Origin: Cytobacillus kochii
GTDB taxonomy: Bacteria; Bacillota; Bacilli; Bacillales; Cytobacillaceae
NCBI RefSeq assembly: GCF_020171845.1
Contig: NZ_JAIVAM010000007.1
Span: 186,001-250,000, forward strand
Direction: 5' to 3'
DNA length: 64,000 bases
Below are positions 36,162-44,797 of the stretch, one piece after another. The notes under the pieces are model-generated. The model did not search any database. It was not told the origin of the DNA and worked only from the letters and a program-made list of their open reading frames with translations. Within the stretch, counting starts at the first letter, position 1; each line of letters begins with the position of its first letter. The position numbers and the translations under genes were made by a program.

Positions 36162-37312
36162 TCTTCTCCCTCCCTTTGTTTAACCGTAAACGTTAATTTA
36201 TCATCAACTGTCGCGTGATCCACATCCAAGTCTCTCGTTAATTGTCGGATAATTGACTGCTGTGAGAGCTTGTCCCAGTTTGATAGAGGGGCGGGTGTAG
36301 CTTCTCGTATTTTCATAGGGGTAATTTCGAAATTCGTTTCCCCTGTAGGCATGAGATGAAATTGTACGAGTGCTGTTTCTCTCGTTCTTGACCAGCCCTG
36401 GTCGAAAATAAAGTTACCCAAGCTATAAAAAATAACTGTGTCATCATAGACCTCAATCGACTCTAATACATGGGGATGGTGTCCAATAACTAAATCGGCT
36501 CCAGCATCTGCTAACGCTCTTCCCAGCTCTTTTTGTCGATCACTCGCTCGACTATTATATTCACGTCCCCAATGGGCATGGACGATCACGTAATCTGCCT
36601 TTTTCTTTGCTTCTGCGGTTAATGGGATAAAAGTGGCTGGATCAAAATCTAATATCCCGGCTTGTTTTTCTCCTGCCTTCGTTTCTTCAGAACTTAAGTC
36701 GGAAAAACTAAGTGTCGCAATCGTTAATCCATTGATTTCCTGATAAGAAATACGATTTCTAGCATCGGTACTATTTGTCCCAGCGCCAACGGCATCGATA
36801 CCTTGTTCATGAAAAGTATCAAGGGTATCAATCATTCCCTGTTCTCCGTAATCCATCATATGGTTATTCGCCATGGCCATCGTTTGAAAACCAGCATCCT
36901 TCATCGCCGTAACCGATTCACGATTGGCTTGCAATGTAATCTCTTTGTTTTCCATCGGTTCAAGCTCTCGGTCGCTTGCTACATTTTCAAAATTCCCCGT
37001 CGCATAGTCCGCTTGATTAAACAAAGGCTCTACATAACGGAATAAATAGTCATAACCATAACGGTTTGTTACTTCTTCCACATGTCTCCCGACCATCACA
37101 TCTCCAACAGCCACGCCCGTTACTTGCGCATTCTCTTCTGGCTCAGCATCTGCCTCCGTACGAATATCAAAACTATAGATAATAGCAAATGCAACAATTA
37201 ACACCGGAAAAAGAATCATGATATGTACAGGAATACGTCTTTTCTGCTTCTTTAAGAAACGAAGAAGTTGTTCATGAAAATTAAGCTTCCTAGGTTTCTT
37301 TTTATGTTCCAT
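36158..37312 (-). CDS. capA: Poly-gamma-glutamate synthesis protein CapA/PgsA
   Basis: Membrane-anchored extracellular component of the polyglutamate synthase/exporter. The 384 residues have a basic N-terminus, a transmembrane segment about 30-48 (IMILFPVLIVAFAIIYSF) and a PGA_cap metallophosphatase-like domain: GDVMVGRHV, GNFENV, ANNHMMDYG, HAHWGREYNS and GHHPHVLE. GGAGAG lies upstream of the ATG. It follows capC by 18 bases. Confidence 0.95.
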   Translation of the reverse strand: MEHKKKPRKLNFHEQLLRFLKKQKRRIPVHIMILFPVLIVAFAIIYSFDIRTEADAEPEENAQVTGVAVGDVMVGRHVEEVTNRYGYDYLFRYVEPLFNQADYATGNFENVASDRELEPMENKEITLQANRESVTAMKDAGFQTMAMANNHMMDYGEQGMIDTLDTFHEQGIDAVGAGTNSTDARNRISYQEINGLTIATLSFSDLSSEETKAGEKQAGILDFDPATFIPLTAEAKKKADYVIVHAHWGREYNSRASDRQKELGRALADAGADLVIGHHPHVLESIEVYDDTVIFYSLGNFIFDQGWSRTRETALVQFHLMPTGETNFEITPMKIREATPAPLSNWDKLSQQSIIRQLTRDLDVDHATVDDKLTFTVKQREGEE

Positions 37313-37330
37313 TGTGGTCTTCTCTCTCCT

Positions 37331-37780
37331 TTAAAATAGGTAATACACGTACATAATGCCAAATGTGGCAGCGGATAAAAGCAGTGTGCTACCTAATGTA
37401 ATGGTAACTCCTTGTTTTTGAATCGTATTTGCAATCAATCCTGGTACAATCACTCCCAGCCCTCTAAATTCATTAATCTCAAACGGTAATATCGGGTAAA
37501 AATAATCTAATATCAATTTGAGACATATCCCGGTAATCAGCATTGCAGCAAACTTGCGACGTCCGTATAAAATAACGACCTTTGATACACCGTATTTTAC
37601 GATCACATAAGTTAGCAAACTGACGAGCAAAATTATTAAAACAAAGATTGGCTGGTCTAATACAAGAGCCAGGTAACCTGGCACGACTAACCCAGCAGGC
37701 ATAATCCCAAATTTCTCAGCAAATAAGAGACTGAGTAGGACGCCTAAAATAAGAGATATGTATAAATCATCACCAAACAT
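37331..37780 (-). CDS. capC: Poly-gamma-glutamate biosynthesis protein CapC/PgsC
   Basis: A 149-residue hydrophobic protein with about four to five transmembrane segments, the membrane partner of the ligase CapB. The family stretch LFAEKFGIMPAGLVVPGYLAL is near the N-terminus and GLGVIVPGLIANTIQKQG near 110. AAGGAG precedes the ATG. It lies 12 bases after capB. Confidence 0.95.
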   Translation of the reverse strand: MFGDDLYISLILGVLLSLLFAEKFGIMPAGLVVPGYLALVLDQPIFVLIILLVSLLTYVIVKYGVSKVVILYGRRKFAAMLITGICLKLILDYFYPILPFEINEFRGLGVIVPGLIANTIQKQGVTITLGSTLLLSAATFGIMYVYYLF

Positions 37781-37792
37781 GGAAAACGCTCC

Positions 37793-38974
37793 TTAACTGA
37801 CTAATTGTTTTATTTTCAAATGTTGAATTTCTTCTATTAACGGTTCTGCAGCACCATGTATATTGCCGACTCCATAAATGGTAGAACCTTTCATTTCTCC
37901 TTTTAAATGTTCGAGAATTTCTCCCGTATCCGACCCTTCTAAGTTTTCTAATGAATGGGCAGGTATAAGTCCTAGTTCGTATGCTTTCACAATTGGTTCC
38001 GCCGATTCCCCAATCACCACAAGTGTTTTCATTGGGATAAATGGTAGTACATCTCTAGCAAATTGTTCCGTACGATCGACGCGGTCTGCACGACAATTCA
38101 TGATAACAATGGGTTCCTTTGTCGGGTATCCAACTTCTTCTACTCGCTTCCAAATATTCAAAGTTGAAGACGCATCATTTGCCGCAAAACCATTAACAAA
38201 ATAGGATGGTTCTTTCGAATGTCCAATTGGAGAAATTCTCATCGCTCCTGGATCTGGTGGCGCATTGAGCATCCCTTGTCTTGCCGTTTTTTCATCAATA
38301 CCAATCGCTTCTGCTACAGCCAGTGCTAAAGAGGCATTATCAGGGAAAACCATGTAATCGAACTGTTTTAGAAATGCTTCTGAAATCTTACTATTATCTG
38401 CAACTATCACGGTCGTGTTACGCTCCGCAGCTGCTTTTTCATAATAATCACGATATGCATCATCGGTAATAATTAGATAACCATTATGTGGGATAGTCGC
38501 TGTAAAAGCCTCAGCAACTTCATCTAATGTTGGTCCCATGACATCCATATGATCCTCTAATACATTAACGATAACGCCGATGTTCGCTTGTAGTAATTCT
38601 TCTTGGAAAGTAATTTGGTAATCGGGGTTAACCGCCATACATTCACTGACCAATGCTTCCGCCCCACGCTCAACCGTCTCTTTAATCACTTCCTTCTGTT
38701 CACCAATATTAGGCCCTTGAGGCTTTCTTACGATTGGTTTCTCTTCTGGATCATTCCAATAAATCATCCTCGCATCTGTTCCGGTTGTTTTTCCTACTGT
38801 CTTATAACCAGCTTCGAATAATATCCCGGTAATAAGCCTTGTAACTGTTGATTTCCCGCGGATTCCATTAATATTCACTCGTATCTTTAACGCATCTAGC
38901 CTCTTACGATGTTTTCTTTTCTCCATAATTCCTGCCGTTAATAAAATGAGACAGCAAACAACAATAATCCACAT
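37793..38974 (-). CDS. capB: Poly-gamma-glutamate synthase CapB/PgsB
   Basis: ATP-dependent amide ligase that joins glutamates through the gamma-carboxyl. The 393-residue protein has an N-terminal membrane segment, the P-loop NGIRGKSTVTR near 35-46, NVLEDHMDVMG and NCRADRVDRTEQF, all typical of PgsB, which is related to Mur ligases. AAAAGAGGAGG precedes the ATG. First gene of capBCAED, whose product is a polyglutamate capsule or secreted polymer. Confidence 0.96.
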   Translation of the reverse strand: MWIIVVCCLILLTAGIMEKRKHRKRLDALKIRVNINGIRGKSTVTRLITGILFEAGYKTVGKTTGTDARMIYWNDPEEKPIVRKPQGPNIGEQKEVIKETVERGAEALVSECMAVNPDYQITFQEELLQANIGVIVNVLEDHMDVMGPTLDEVAEAFTATIPHNGYLIITDDAYRDYYEKAAAERNTTVIVADNSKISEAFLKQFDYMVFPDNASLALAVAEAIGIDEKTARQGMLNAPPDPGAMRISPIGHSKEPSYFVNGFAANDASSTLNIWKRVEEVGYPTKEPIVIMNCRADRVDRTEQFARDVLPFIPMKTLVVIGESAEPIVKAYELGLIPAHSLENLEGSDTGEILEHLKGEMKGSTIYGVGNIHGAAEPLIEEIQHLKIKQLVS

Positions 38975-39328
38975 ATGCCCGCCTCCTCTTTTCCTTTTTT
39001 TTCATTGTCAAATTGGCACGATTAATATATTAATATATAAATATTTCATAGCCATCACATGGAAATAAACTTTTTTTACCGATAGATGACAACCGAATTT
39101 GACTTAAAACAACAATTTCGGAGGGATAAATCACTATTAATAAACAATTTTTTCTAGTTGTTCAAACCGTTTTCCTTATAAAACATTTTTTATGTCCGTA
39201 GGTAGGTATTTCTTTTATAAAAATTAGATGACAGGTGACATCGATGCTGACATAAGATAGAAAAAAACTTCTCAAAGAGGAAATATCCAGAAGGGTGTCG
39301 AAAAAAGTTGAACAAGGATGTGAAATGT
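38975..39328. other. Divergent region between capB and the acetyltransferase gene
   Basis: About 350 AT-rich bases, including a run of TTAATATA repeats near 39021-39040. It must carry the capB promoter, but no -35/-10 pair stood out. No open frame of note. Confidence 0.4.
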
Positions 39329-40123
39329 ATGAATGAAAAATTATGGGAACAAATCGAAATGGATACACTAACTTCGCGCCTTCTTGCTATTGGAAACCTA
39401 CAAAATAATCCAATGGGCGTATCCATTCAATCATTCGGACAAACGATGGCTTACACCGTTAAAAGTATTCCGGGACCAGCTTTTAATGTGATCAAAGGGC
39501 TTTGTGGAGAAGACGAGTTATTGCTTGATGAAATAATTGATTTTTATGATGAAAAACATATCCCTGCTCGCTTCGAAATTGCACCAAGTCATCATTCCCA
39601 ATCATTATTAAAGGCTTTGCACAAACGTGGTTTTTATCAGATAGACTTTCATACCACTTTATATAAGCAGTTACCCGATACCATAAAACCTGTTAATAGC
39701 GCTATTGAAATTCGCGCCTTACATCCAGATGAATTCCAGACTTTTGCTGACATATACACACAAGGCTTTCAAATGCCTTCTTTCTTACTTGAAGGCGTAG
39801 CACAAAACAATGCTGTCCTTTATTCGTTACCAGAATGGACATTTTACTTAGCGTTAGTGAATCATGAACCGGCTGGTGTCGGCGTACTTTTTTGTAATGA
39901 AAAAGGGGGGAACCTCGCAGCTGCCTCTACGTTACCTACTTTTCGTCAAAAAGGTGTGCAGTCTGCATTTATTCAACAAAGAATTCAACATGCGCAGGAA
40001 ATCGGCTGCAAATGGATAGTTGGGCAGGCCTCCTATGGTTCAGTTAGTCAGAGGAATATGGAGCGAGCAGGAATGAGGGTTGCCTATACAAAGGCGATAT
40101 GGGTGAGGGATGAATCGTTATGA
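39329..40123 (+). CDS. GNAT family N-acetyltransferase
   Basis: A 264-residue protein whose C-terminal half is a GNAT acetyl-CoA fold: LALVNHEPAGVGVLF, AAASTLPTFRQKGVQSAFIQQRI (the acetyl-CoA loop RQKGV) and a final strand with MERAGMRVAYTKAIW. The N-terminal half (about 1-130) is a separate alpha/beta region often found in two-domain GNATs. AAGGA lies ten bases before the ATG at 39329; the TTG at 39308 has no site. The substrate is unknown. Confidence 0.82.
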   Translation: MNEKLWEQIEMDTLTSRLLAIGNLQNNPMGVSIQSFGQTMAYTVKSIPGPAFNVIKGLCGEDELLLDEIIDFYDEKHIPARFEIAPSHHSQSLLKALHKRGFYQIDFHTTLYKQLPDTIKPVNSAIEIRALHPDEFQTFADIYTQGFQMPSFLLEGVAQNNAVLYSLPEWTFYLALVNHEPAGVGVLFCNEKGGNLAAASTLPTFRQKGVQSAFIQQRIQHAQEIGCKWIVGQASYGSVSQRNMERAGMRVAYTKAIWVRDESL

Positions 40124-40136
40124 GGAGTAAAAAAAT

Positions 40137-40160
40137 AGAGCTCCTTTTAAAAAGAGCTCT
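40137..40160 (-). terminator. Terminator of the SDR gene
   Basis: Stem AGAGCTC/GAGCTCT with a 10-base loop, followed on the minus strand by a T7 run; it lies 13 bases after the SDR stop. The + strand GNAT gene ends 14 bases to the left. Confidence 0.8.
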
Positions 40161-40172
40161 CATAATTGCGTC

Positions 40173-40943
40173 TTATCTAGATGTATATCCAGCGTCCGCA
40201 TGAATAGTGGTACCTGTAATATAAGAAGATGCATCTGATGCTAACCATAGACTTGCTTGAGCAATCTCTCTTGGTTGACCAAAGCGATTCAACAAGCTTA
40301 ATTGTGGAGCATATTCTTCTTCCGTAAATCCAAACTGATCAAGCGCACCTCTAAGCATTGGTGTATCAATGGCACCAGGAGCTACTGAATTCACACGTAT
40401 ATTTTTTGGACCATATTCCATTGCAGCTACTTTAGTCATTCCAACTACTCCGTGCTTGGCTGCTACATAAGCAATATTTTGTGGTTGTGGACGGAATCCG
40501 CTTACAGATGAGATATTAACAATCGAACCACCGTCTCCTTGTTTTTCTAGTTGTTGTAGCTCATATTTCAAACAAAGAGCCGTACCTGTTAAGTCTACAG
40601 ACATTAAACGGTGCCAATAATCTTCATCGAACTCAGCGGCTAATTTATCATCTGGTGTTAGCGCAGCATTATTCACAGCTACATCTAATTTACCATATGT
40701 GTCTACAGCAAATTGCACCATGTTTTGTACTTCTTTTGATTTCGAGATATCTACTTTTACAAAAGCAGCTTCTCCGCCACTAGCTTTGATTTCTTCTACT
40801 ACTGCTTGGCCTTTTTCCTCATTAAAATCAGCTACGACTACTTTCGCTTTTGCCTCTGCAAAAAGTTTAGCCGTCGCTTCCCCCATACCCATTGCTGCGC
40901 CTGTAATAATAGCGACTTTACCTTCTAATACTGGAAATGTCAT
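40173..40943 (-). CDS. SDR family NAD(P)-dependent oxidoreductase
   Basis: A 256-residue classical short-chain dehydrogenase: cofactor loop TGAAMGMGEATA, VNNAALTP, catalytic NISSVSGF serine, YVAAKHG tyrosine-lysine and PGAIDTPM. It could act on a 3-hydroxy or sugar substrate. GGGAGG precedes the ATG. It is transcribed away from a TetR gene, with three direct repeats between them, so it is probably the repressor's target. Confidence 0.9.
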   Translation of the reverse strand: MTFPVLEGKVAIITGAAMGMGEATAKLFAEAKAKVVVADFNEEKGQAVVEEIKASGGEAAFVKVDISKSKEVQNMVQFAVDTYGKLDVAVNNAALTPDDKLAAEFDEDYWHRLMSVDLTGTALCLKYELQQLEKQGDGGSIVNISSVSGFRPQPQNIAYVAAKHGVVGMTKVAAMEYGPKNIRVNSVAPGAIDTPMLRGALDQFGFTEEEYAPQLSLLNRFGQPREIAQASLWLASDASSYITGTTIHADAGYTSR

Positions 40944-40962
40944 TGTTCTTTCCTCCCTTTCC

Positions 40963-41063
40963 TTTGTTCAGTTACTATTAAATCTCATCATTTTTAGTGT
41001 CTCAATATACAAACTGGGTCATTTTGTTCAGTAATGTGCAACCTATTTTATTTTGTTCAGTAA
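40963..41063. promoter_or_regulatory. Three direct repeats TTTGTTCAGTWA between SDR and TetR genes
   Basis: TTTGTTCAGTTA at 40963-40974 and TTTGTTCAGTAA at 41023-41034 and 41052-41063. The starts are 60 and 29 bases apart. Their place in the divergent region makes them candidate TetR binding half-sites. Confidence 0.5.
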
Positions 41064-41113
41064 AATTGCAAAATATATTGGAATTCAACATAATAAGGAA
41101 AGAGGTGATTCTC

Positions 41114-41725
41114 TTGGAGCATGATTTTTTAGATAAACGCGTACAACGGTCACGCGCAGCTATTAAAACAAAATTTATTGAATTATTATACAAAAAGCCT
41201 TTCGCCCAAATTACTATATCTGAGATTGCAAGAGAGACAAATTATAATCGTGGAACATTTTACGCCAATTTTCATTCGATGGACGAGTTACTAAAAGAGG
41301 TCATTGATGAGACATTACATGAGATGATTGAACAAATTGGTATTCCTTATCAAGCATATGAACAAGTTTATTTACGAGAACTTCCGATTGAGGAGATTAC
41401 TCTATTCAATTATTTCAAAGAACATGCATCACTATATCAATTATTATTAAGTGACCATATTCGTGTCGATTTCCGCTATCAAATGGCACAAGCAATTGAA
41501 CAACTTTTTTTAGATGAATACGACTATGTGCTGCCTAAGGACAGTTCAGTTGACGCTAAATGGTTATATATTTATCGAGCCAATGGCATTGCTGGTCTCA
41601 TTATTCGCTGGATTGAAGAGGACTTTCCACATACACCCACTTATATGGCTGAACAAATTGTTGAACTTATGGTCGTTTCGACTGAATCATTTTTTGTAAA
41701 AGGAAAGGGGCAGCCTCATGATTAA
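41114..41725 (+). CDS. TetR/AcrR family transcriptional regulator
   Basis: A 203-residue repressor-type protein. The N-terminal helix-turn-helix is FAQITISEIARETNYNRGTFYANFHSMDELLKEV, in parts; the C-terminal region is helical and would bind ligand. I chose TTG at 41114, with AGAGGTGA 5 bases upstream; an upstream frame to 40997 reads through the operator repeats and has no site. Divergent from the SDR gene and overlapping the phosphatase gene by 8 bases. Confidence 0.88.
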   Translation: MEHDFLDKRVQRSRAAIKTKFIELLYKKPFAQITISEIARETNYNRGTFYANFHSMDELLKEVIDETLHEMIEQIGIPYQAYEQVYLRELPIEEITLFNYFKEHASLYQLLLSDHIRVDFRYQMAQAIEQLFLDEYDYVLPKDSSVDAKWLYIYRANGIAGLIIRWIEEDFPHTPTYMAEQIVELMVVSTESFFVKGKGQPHD

Positions 41726-42179
41726 AGTGTTATTCGTTTGTTTAGGTAATATTTGTCGTTCACCAATGGCAGAGGCGATATTTAGACATAAGGTAGAACA
41801 AGTTGGACTAGAGAAGGAAATATTCGTAGATTCAGCAGCGACGAGCTCTTGGCACATTGACGCGCCTCCACATAAAGGAACACTCGCAATTTTAAACGAC
41901 TATCGTATTTCCTCTAAAGGATTAAAAGGACGTCAATTACAGAAAGAAGACTTCGAAGTATTTGATTATATTGTGGCAATGGATGAATCGAATATAAAAG
42001 ATATATACCGTATACTGGGTCAACCTCAGCATCCAAAAATATTCCGTTTATTAGATTTAACTGAAGGTGCAAAGGATGTGCCGGACCCTTACTATACCGG
42101 GAATTTCCAGGAAACATATGATTTAGTGAGCGCTGGTTGTGAAGCCTTGATGAAGAAAATAAAGGAAGAACGAAGATGA
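41718..42179 (+). CDS. Low molecular weight protein-tyrosine phosphatase
   Basis: A 153-residue enzyme with the P-loop CLGNICRS (residues 8-15) and the general-acid motif DPYYTGNF near 119. B. subtilis YfkJ and YwlE are of this type. It overlaps the TetR gene, so the two are cotranscribed. In a region rich in envelope polymer genes it might act on a tyrosine or arginine kinase circuit, but no kinase is nearby. Confidence 0.93.
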   Translation: MIKVLFVCLGNICRSPMAEAIFRHKVEQVGLEKEIFVDSAATSSWHIDAPPHKGTLAILNDYRISSKGLKGRQLQKEDFEVFDYIVAMDESNIKDIYRILGQPQHPKIFRLLDLTEGAKDVPDPYYTGNFQETYDLVSAGCEALMKKIKEERR

Positions 42180-42183
42180 TGCG

Positions 42184-42633
42184 TTATAGACCAAACTGTT
42201 TGAGATGATGGTCTAGATGCTTGTATATACCCTTTCCCCATTGCTCAGCGGTCAGTTTACCAAAAAAAGAATGGGGATGGGTTGTACACTTTTCTGGTCC
42301 ATCAGCATGGAATTGCAATAATTTTTGTTTCAACTTTTCCTTCTCTTTGCTAAAGTCCCTATCATTGACAATTAAAATGGTCGGAATCGTAGACATATTT
42401 TTAGGTAAAGTCTTTTCGTTATAAAAAATCGGTTTGGCGAAGTTTCCTACAAAGATTCCCAACCAACTCCTTTTTGGAGAAGATTCCCCCATCGCAATAT
42501 CTTGAAATGCTGAGCAATGAGCCATCATTTGGGCGACATTCATCTTCCCCCATTGCCGTTTTGAATTGGAACTCAAACGATCTATACGTGTTAAAATTTC
42601 CTCTAAATATACCGGATCATAGATACTTTTCAT
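42184..42633 (-). CDS. DUF1569 (DinB-like) domain protein
   Basis: A 149-residue protein of the DinB-like helical bundle group. The conserved histidines are in MMAHCSAFQDIAMG and KHLDHHLKQFG, with KPIFYNEKTLPKN between them. The start at 42633 follows AGGGGGAGAAGG. Function is unknown; relatives are metal-binding and may be bacillithiol- or stress-linked. Its 3' end is 4 bases from the phosphatase stop in convergent arrangement. Confidence 0.8.
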   Translation of the reverse strand: MKSIYDPVYLEEILTRIDRLSSNSKRQWGKMNVAQMMAHCSAFQDIAMGESSPKRSWLGIFVGNFAKPIFYNEKTLPKNMSTIPTILIVNDRDFSKEKEKLKQKLLQFHADGPEKCTTHPHSFFGKLTAEQWGKGIYKHLDHHLKQFGL

Positions 42634-42726
42634 TTCCCTTCTCCCCCTCTTCATTCACAATTTATTATTCACTCTATAGCTTTCAACAAAAGAATTATAC
42701 ACTCCTTCTAATATAAAAAAGAGCCC

Positions 42727-42764
42727 AAAAAAAGAACAAATCCTCTATAGATCTGTTCGTTCTT
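42727..42764 (-). terminator. Terminator of the HxlR regulator gene
   Basis: AAGAAC (42732-42737) can pair with GTTCTT (42759-42764), or GAACA with TGTTC, then seven T residues follow on the minus strand. It lies 25 bases after the HxlR stop. Confidence 0.6.
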
Positions 42765-42788
42765 CAGCTACAATATTTGTCTCGACTA

Positions 42789-43124
42789 TTACTTTTCGTT
42801 TTCAGCAATCCAAGCAAGAATGGCTTCAATAACTTTCTTCAAGCTCATTCCTCTTTCTGTTAAGGCATATTCAACTTTTTTCGAAGAATCTTCTAAAAAA
42901 GTTTTACTCACAAGTTCTTCCTTAATGAGTTCATTCAACCGTTCTGTAAGTAATCGGTCAGAAATACCATTAATTTCCTCTGCTAATTCAGAAAATCTCT
43001 TCGGTCCGTCCATTAAGGAATAGATGACCATGCCCATCCATCTGCGACCTATAAATTCAATCGCTTCATGGTAGTTGCTACAGATATGCTTAGAATCCGT
43101 TTTCAATTTATGGTTACAATCCAT
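42789..43124 (-). CDS. HxlR family transcriptional regulator
   Basis: A 111-residue winged-helix protein (DUF24/HxlR), similar in layout to YodB and HypR of B. subtilis, which sense quinones, diamide or hypochlorite through cysteines. Motifs are RRWMGMVIYSLMDGPKRFSEL and ISDRLLTERLNELIKE. Cys3 and Cys15 near the N-terminus could be the redox switch. It is divergent from the nitroreductase gene, as YodB is functionally tied to the nitroreductase YodC. Confidence 0.9.
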   Translation of the reverse strand: MDCNHKLKTDSKHICSNYHEAIEFIGRRWMGMVIYSLMDGPKRFSELAEEINGISDRLLTERLNELIKEELVSKTFLEDSSKKVEYALTERGMSLKKVIEAILAWIAENEK

Positions 43125-43176
43125 TCTTTATAGCTCCTTTACCTGTCCTCATTAAATAGTACCATATATTCATTAG

Positions 43177-43236
43177 TTGACAACATAACTTACGAATGGT
43201 AAGTTTATAAACGAAATAAACTTACTAAACATAAGT
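43177..43236 (+). promoter_or_regulatory. Nitroreductase promoter with two inverted repeats (HxlR operator candidate)
   Basis: TTGACA at 43177-43182 is a perfect -35; a -10 such as TAAGTT lies 17 bases later. AACTTAC (43187-43193) and GTAAGTT (43199-43205) form an inverted repeat within the spacer and -10, and ACTTA (43220-43224) with TAAGT (43232-43236) forms a second. This is where a HxlR/YodB-type repressor would bind. Confidence 0.55.
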
Positions 43237-43252
43237 AAAGGTGGAGAGTTAA

Positions 43253-43867
43253 ATGTCAGAATTAGTTACTCTTATGAATGAACGCAAGTCTGTGAGGGTA
43301 TTCGATCCTTCTTTTAAAATAAATCAAGAAAGTTTAGAAGAACTATTAGCACATGCTATTTCAGCTCCTTCTTCTAGTAATTTACAATCATGGAGATTTA
43401 TCGCTATCCAAGATGAAGCAATGAAAAAGGCTTTACCTGTATTTGGCAACAACCAAAAGATTGTAGAAAATGCTTCTGCTGTTATTGCCGTACTTGGTGA
43501 TACGGAGGCTTATAAAAATGTTGAGGAAATCTATACTCAAAATGTCGAAGCTGGTTACATGGATCAATCCATTGCTGACCGTACCATCAGCAATACACAC
43601 CAATTTTATCCTGGCCAGCCGAAAGAAGGACTAATGAACATCGCAAGCTATGATGCTGGTCTGATTTCAATGCAATTGCTTCTGCTCGCAAAAGAACGTG
43701 AGCTAGATACAATCGTAATGGGAGGCTTCGATAAAGCTGCCTTCGCCAAACAATTTGAGCTAGAAGAAAACATATTCCCCATTACATTAATCGCTATTGG
43801 CAAAAGCGCTGCACCTGCCTTTAATACAACTAGACTACCTCTTGAGCGCGTAGTGAAGTTTTATTAA
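43253..43867 (+). CDS. Nitroreductase family protein
   Basis: A 204-residue FMN-dependent NAD(P)H oxidoreductase related to YodC/YdgI. Motifs are RKSVRVFDPSF near the start (FMN phosphate), APSSSNLQSWRFIAI, and GGFDKAAFAKQF and FPITLIAIGK near the end. AAAGGTGGAG precedes the ATG. It probably detoxifies quinones or nitro compounds, induced through the divergent HxlR regulator. Confidence 0.93.
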   Translation: MSELVTLMNERKSVRVFDPSFKINQESLEELLAHAISAPSSSNLQSWRFIAIQDEAMKKALPVFGNNQKIVENASAVIAVLGDTEAYKNVEEIYTQNVEAGYMDQSIADRTISNTHQFYPGQPKEGLMNIASYDAGLISMQLLLLAKERELDTIVMGGFDKAAFAKQFELEENIFPITLIAIGKSAAPAFNTTRLPLERVVKFY

Positions 43868-43923
43868 TCGTTTGGAAATAGCACCCACTATCAATGAGAC
43901 CCATTGAAAAATAAGTTACGCGT

Positions 43924-43957
43924 GAACAAAGACTTTTTGGTCTTTGTTCTTTTTTTA
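43924..43957 (+). terminator. Terminator of the nitroreductase gene
   Basis: GAACAAAGAC/GTCTTTGTTC stem with a 6-base loop and eight T residues, 56 bases after the stop. Confidence 0.92.
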
Positions 43958-44314
43958 TGGTGCGGTAAATGACCTTTATGGATTGAAATTGGAATCCATA
44001 GTTTAGATTGAAGTTTGATTGGGTTTAGATGAGGACAGGTGATTTTTAAATTTTAATAATCTTAGAGTGGATTAATATGAAAACGCAGCAATATAGGGAG
44101 TGTTGGATTATTTTTGTTAGATTAGGTGGGAAACACGTCAATTAACTGGAGACATCGGTAAATTTGATTCGTTTAACCCGGTAGCGCGTCAAGCTTTCAA
44201 ATGCGGATCTCTGTTTGATTGGTTTCAACTCACATCGAATCAAATTTTATCAATAAAGGGACGGGTCGTGTTAGTGATGAAGTCGTGGAATTAGTTAAGA
44301 ATGGATCCACTCAA
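43958..44314. other. Non-coding stretch with no recognised content
   Basis: About 355 bases, all frames interrupted. Short translated pieces such as GKFDSFNPVARQAFKCGSLF look gene-like, and base composition is more G-rich than the flanks, so it may be an old gene remnant, but I cannot name one. Confidence 0.4.
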
Positions 44315-44740
44315 CTACTCCTCAGCTACTGCCGTCATATCAGCCTTTGCTGCTTCCATTATGGCTTCTAACTCAGCGATTTTTTTCTGATTCTCCTCAA
44401 TGGTTGGATCGTAATTTTGGATCAATTCATTTGTGTACGCTTCTAATTCAGCTACACGTTTGGCTACTTCTGACTCCGTTTTCTGTTTTATTTGTTGATC
44501 TGCTGCCGCTAGTTTTTGTGGGATTTCTTCTTTTAATTTAGCAATTTGCTTATTTTTTTCTTCGTTTACAGCCGTTTCTATCTCGGCGATGGACGCTGCT
44601 TTTTTTGCAGAGAACCAATTCGTTAGCATCGATTCCATATCTTCACCTGCAGACACAAATCGAAAACTAACAGAAAGAAGGAAACCTGCGAAAAGGCAAC
44701 TAAACAATATTTTGATATATTTACTTTTTTTATGATTCAT
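44315..44740 (-). CDS. Secreted coiled-coil protein, third of a tandem trio
   Basis: A 141-residue protein of unknown function. It has a signal peptide (YIKILFSCLFAGFLLSVSFRFVSAG), then a short LTNWFSAKK segment and a long charged helix with heptad-like spacing (IAKLKEEIPQKLAAADQQ, AKRVAELEAYTNELI), ending alanine- and glutamate-rich. Its two upstream neighbours have the same plan. GGGAGG precedes the ATG. A GC-rich hairpin lies in the 57-base gap before it. Confidence 0.75.
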   Translation of the reverse strand: MNHKKSKYIKILFSCLFAGFLLSVSFRFVSAGEDMESMLTNWFSAKKAASIAEIETAVNEEKNKQIAKLKEEIPQKLAAADQQIKQKTESEVAKRVAELEAYTNELIQNYDPTIEENQKKIAELEAIMEAAKADMTAVAEE

Positions 44741-44767
44741 TTTGTTTTCCTCCCTTTACGAGATTTC

Positions 44768-44790
44768 CAGGGCCAAGCAAGCTGGCCCTG
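44768..44790 (-). repeat. Intercistronic hairpin between the second and third coiled-coil genes
   Basis: CAGGGCCA (44768-44775) pairs with TGGCCCTG (44783-44790), 7-base loop. It lacks a T-run on the minus strand, so it more likely modulates mRNA decay or read-through than ends transcription. Confidence 0.65.
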
Positions 44791-44797
44791 AAACGAA

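Noticed and set aside
40997..41113. N-terminal extension of the TetR regulator
   Set aside because: The extension runs through the operator-like repeats and has no ribosome site, whereas the TTG at 41114 has AGAGGTGA correctly placed and starts just before the family domain.
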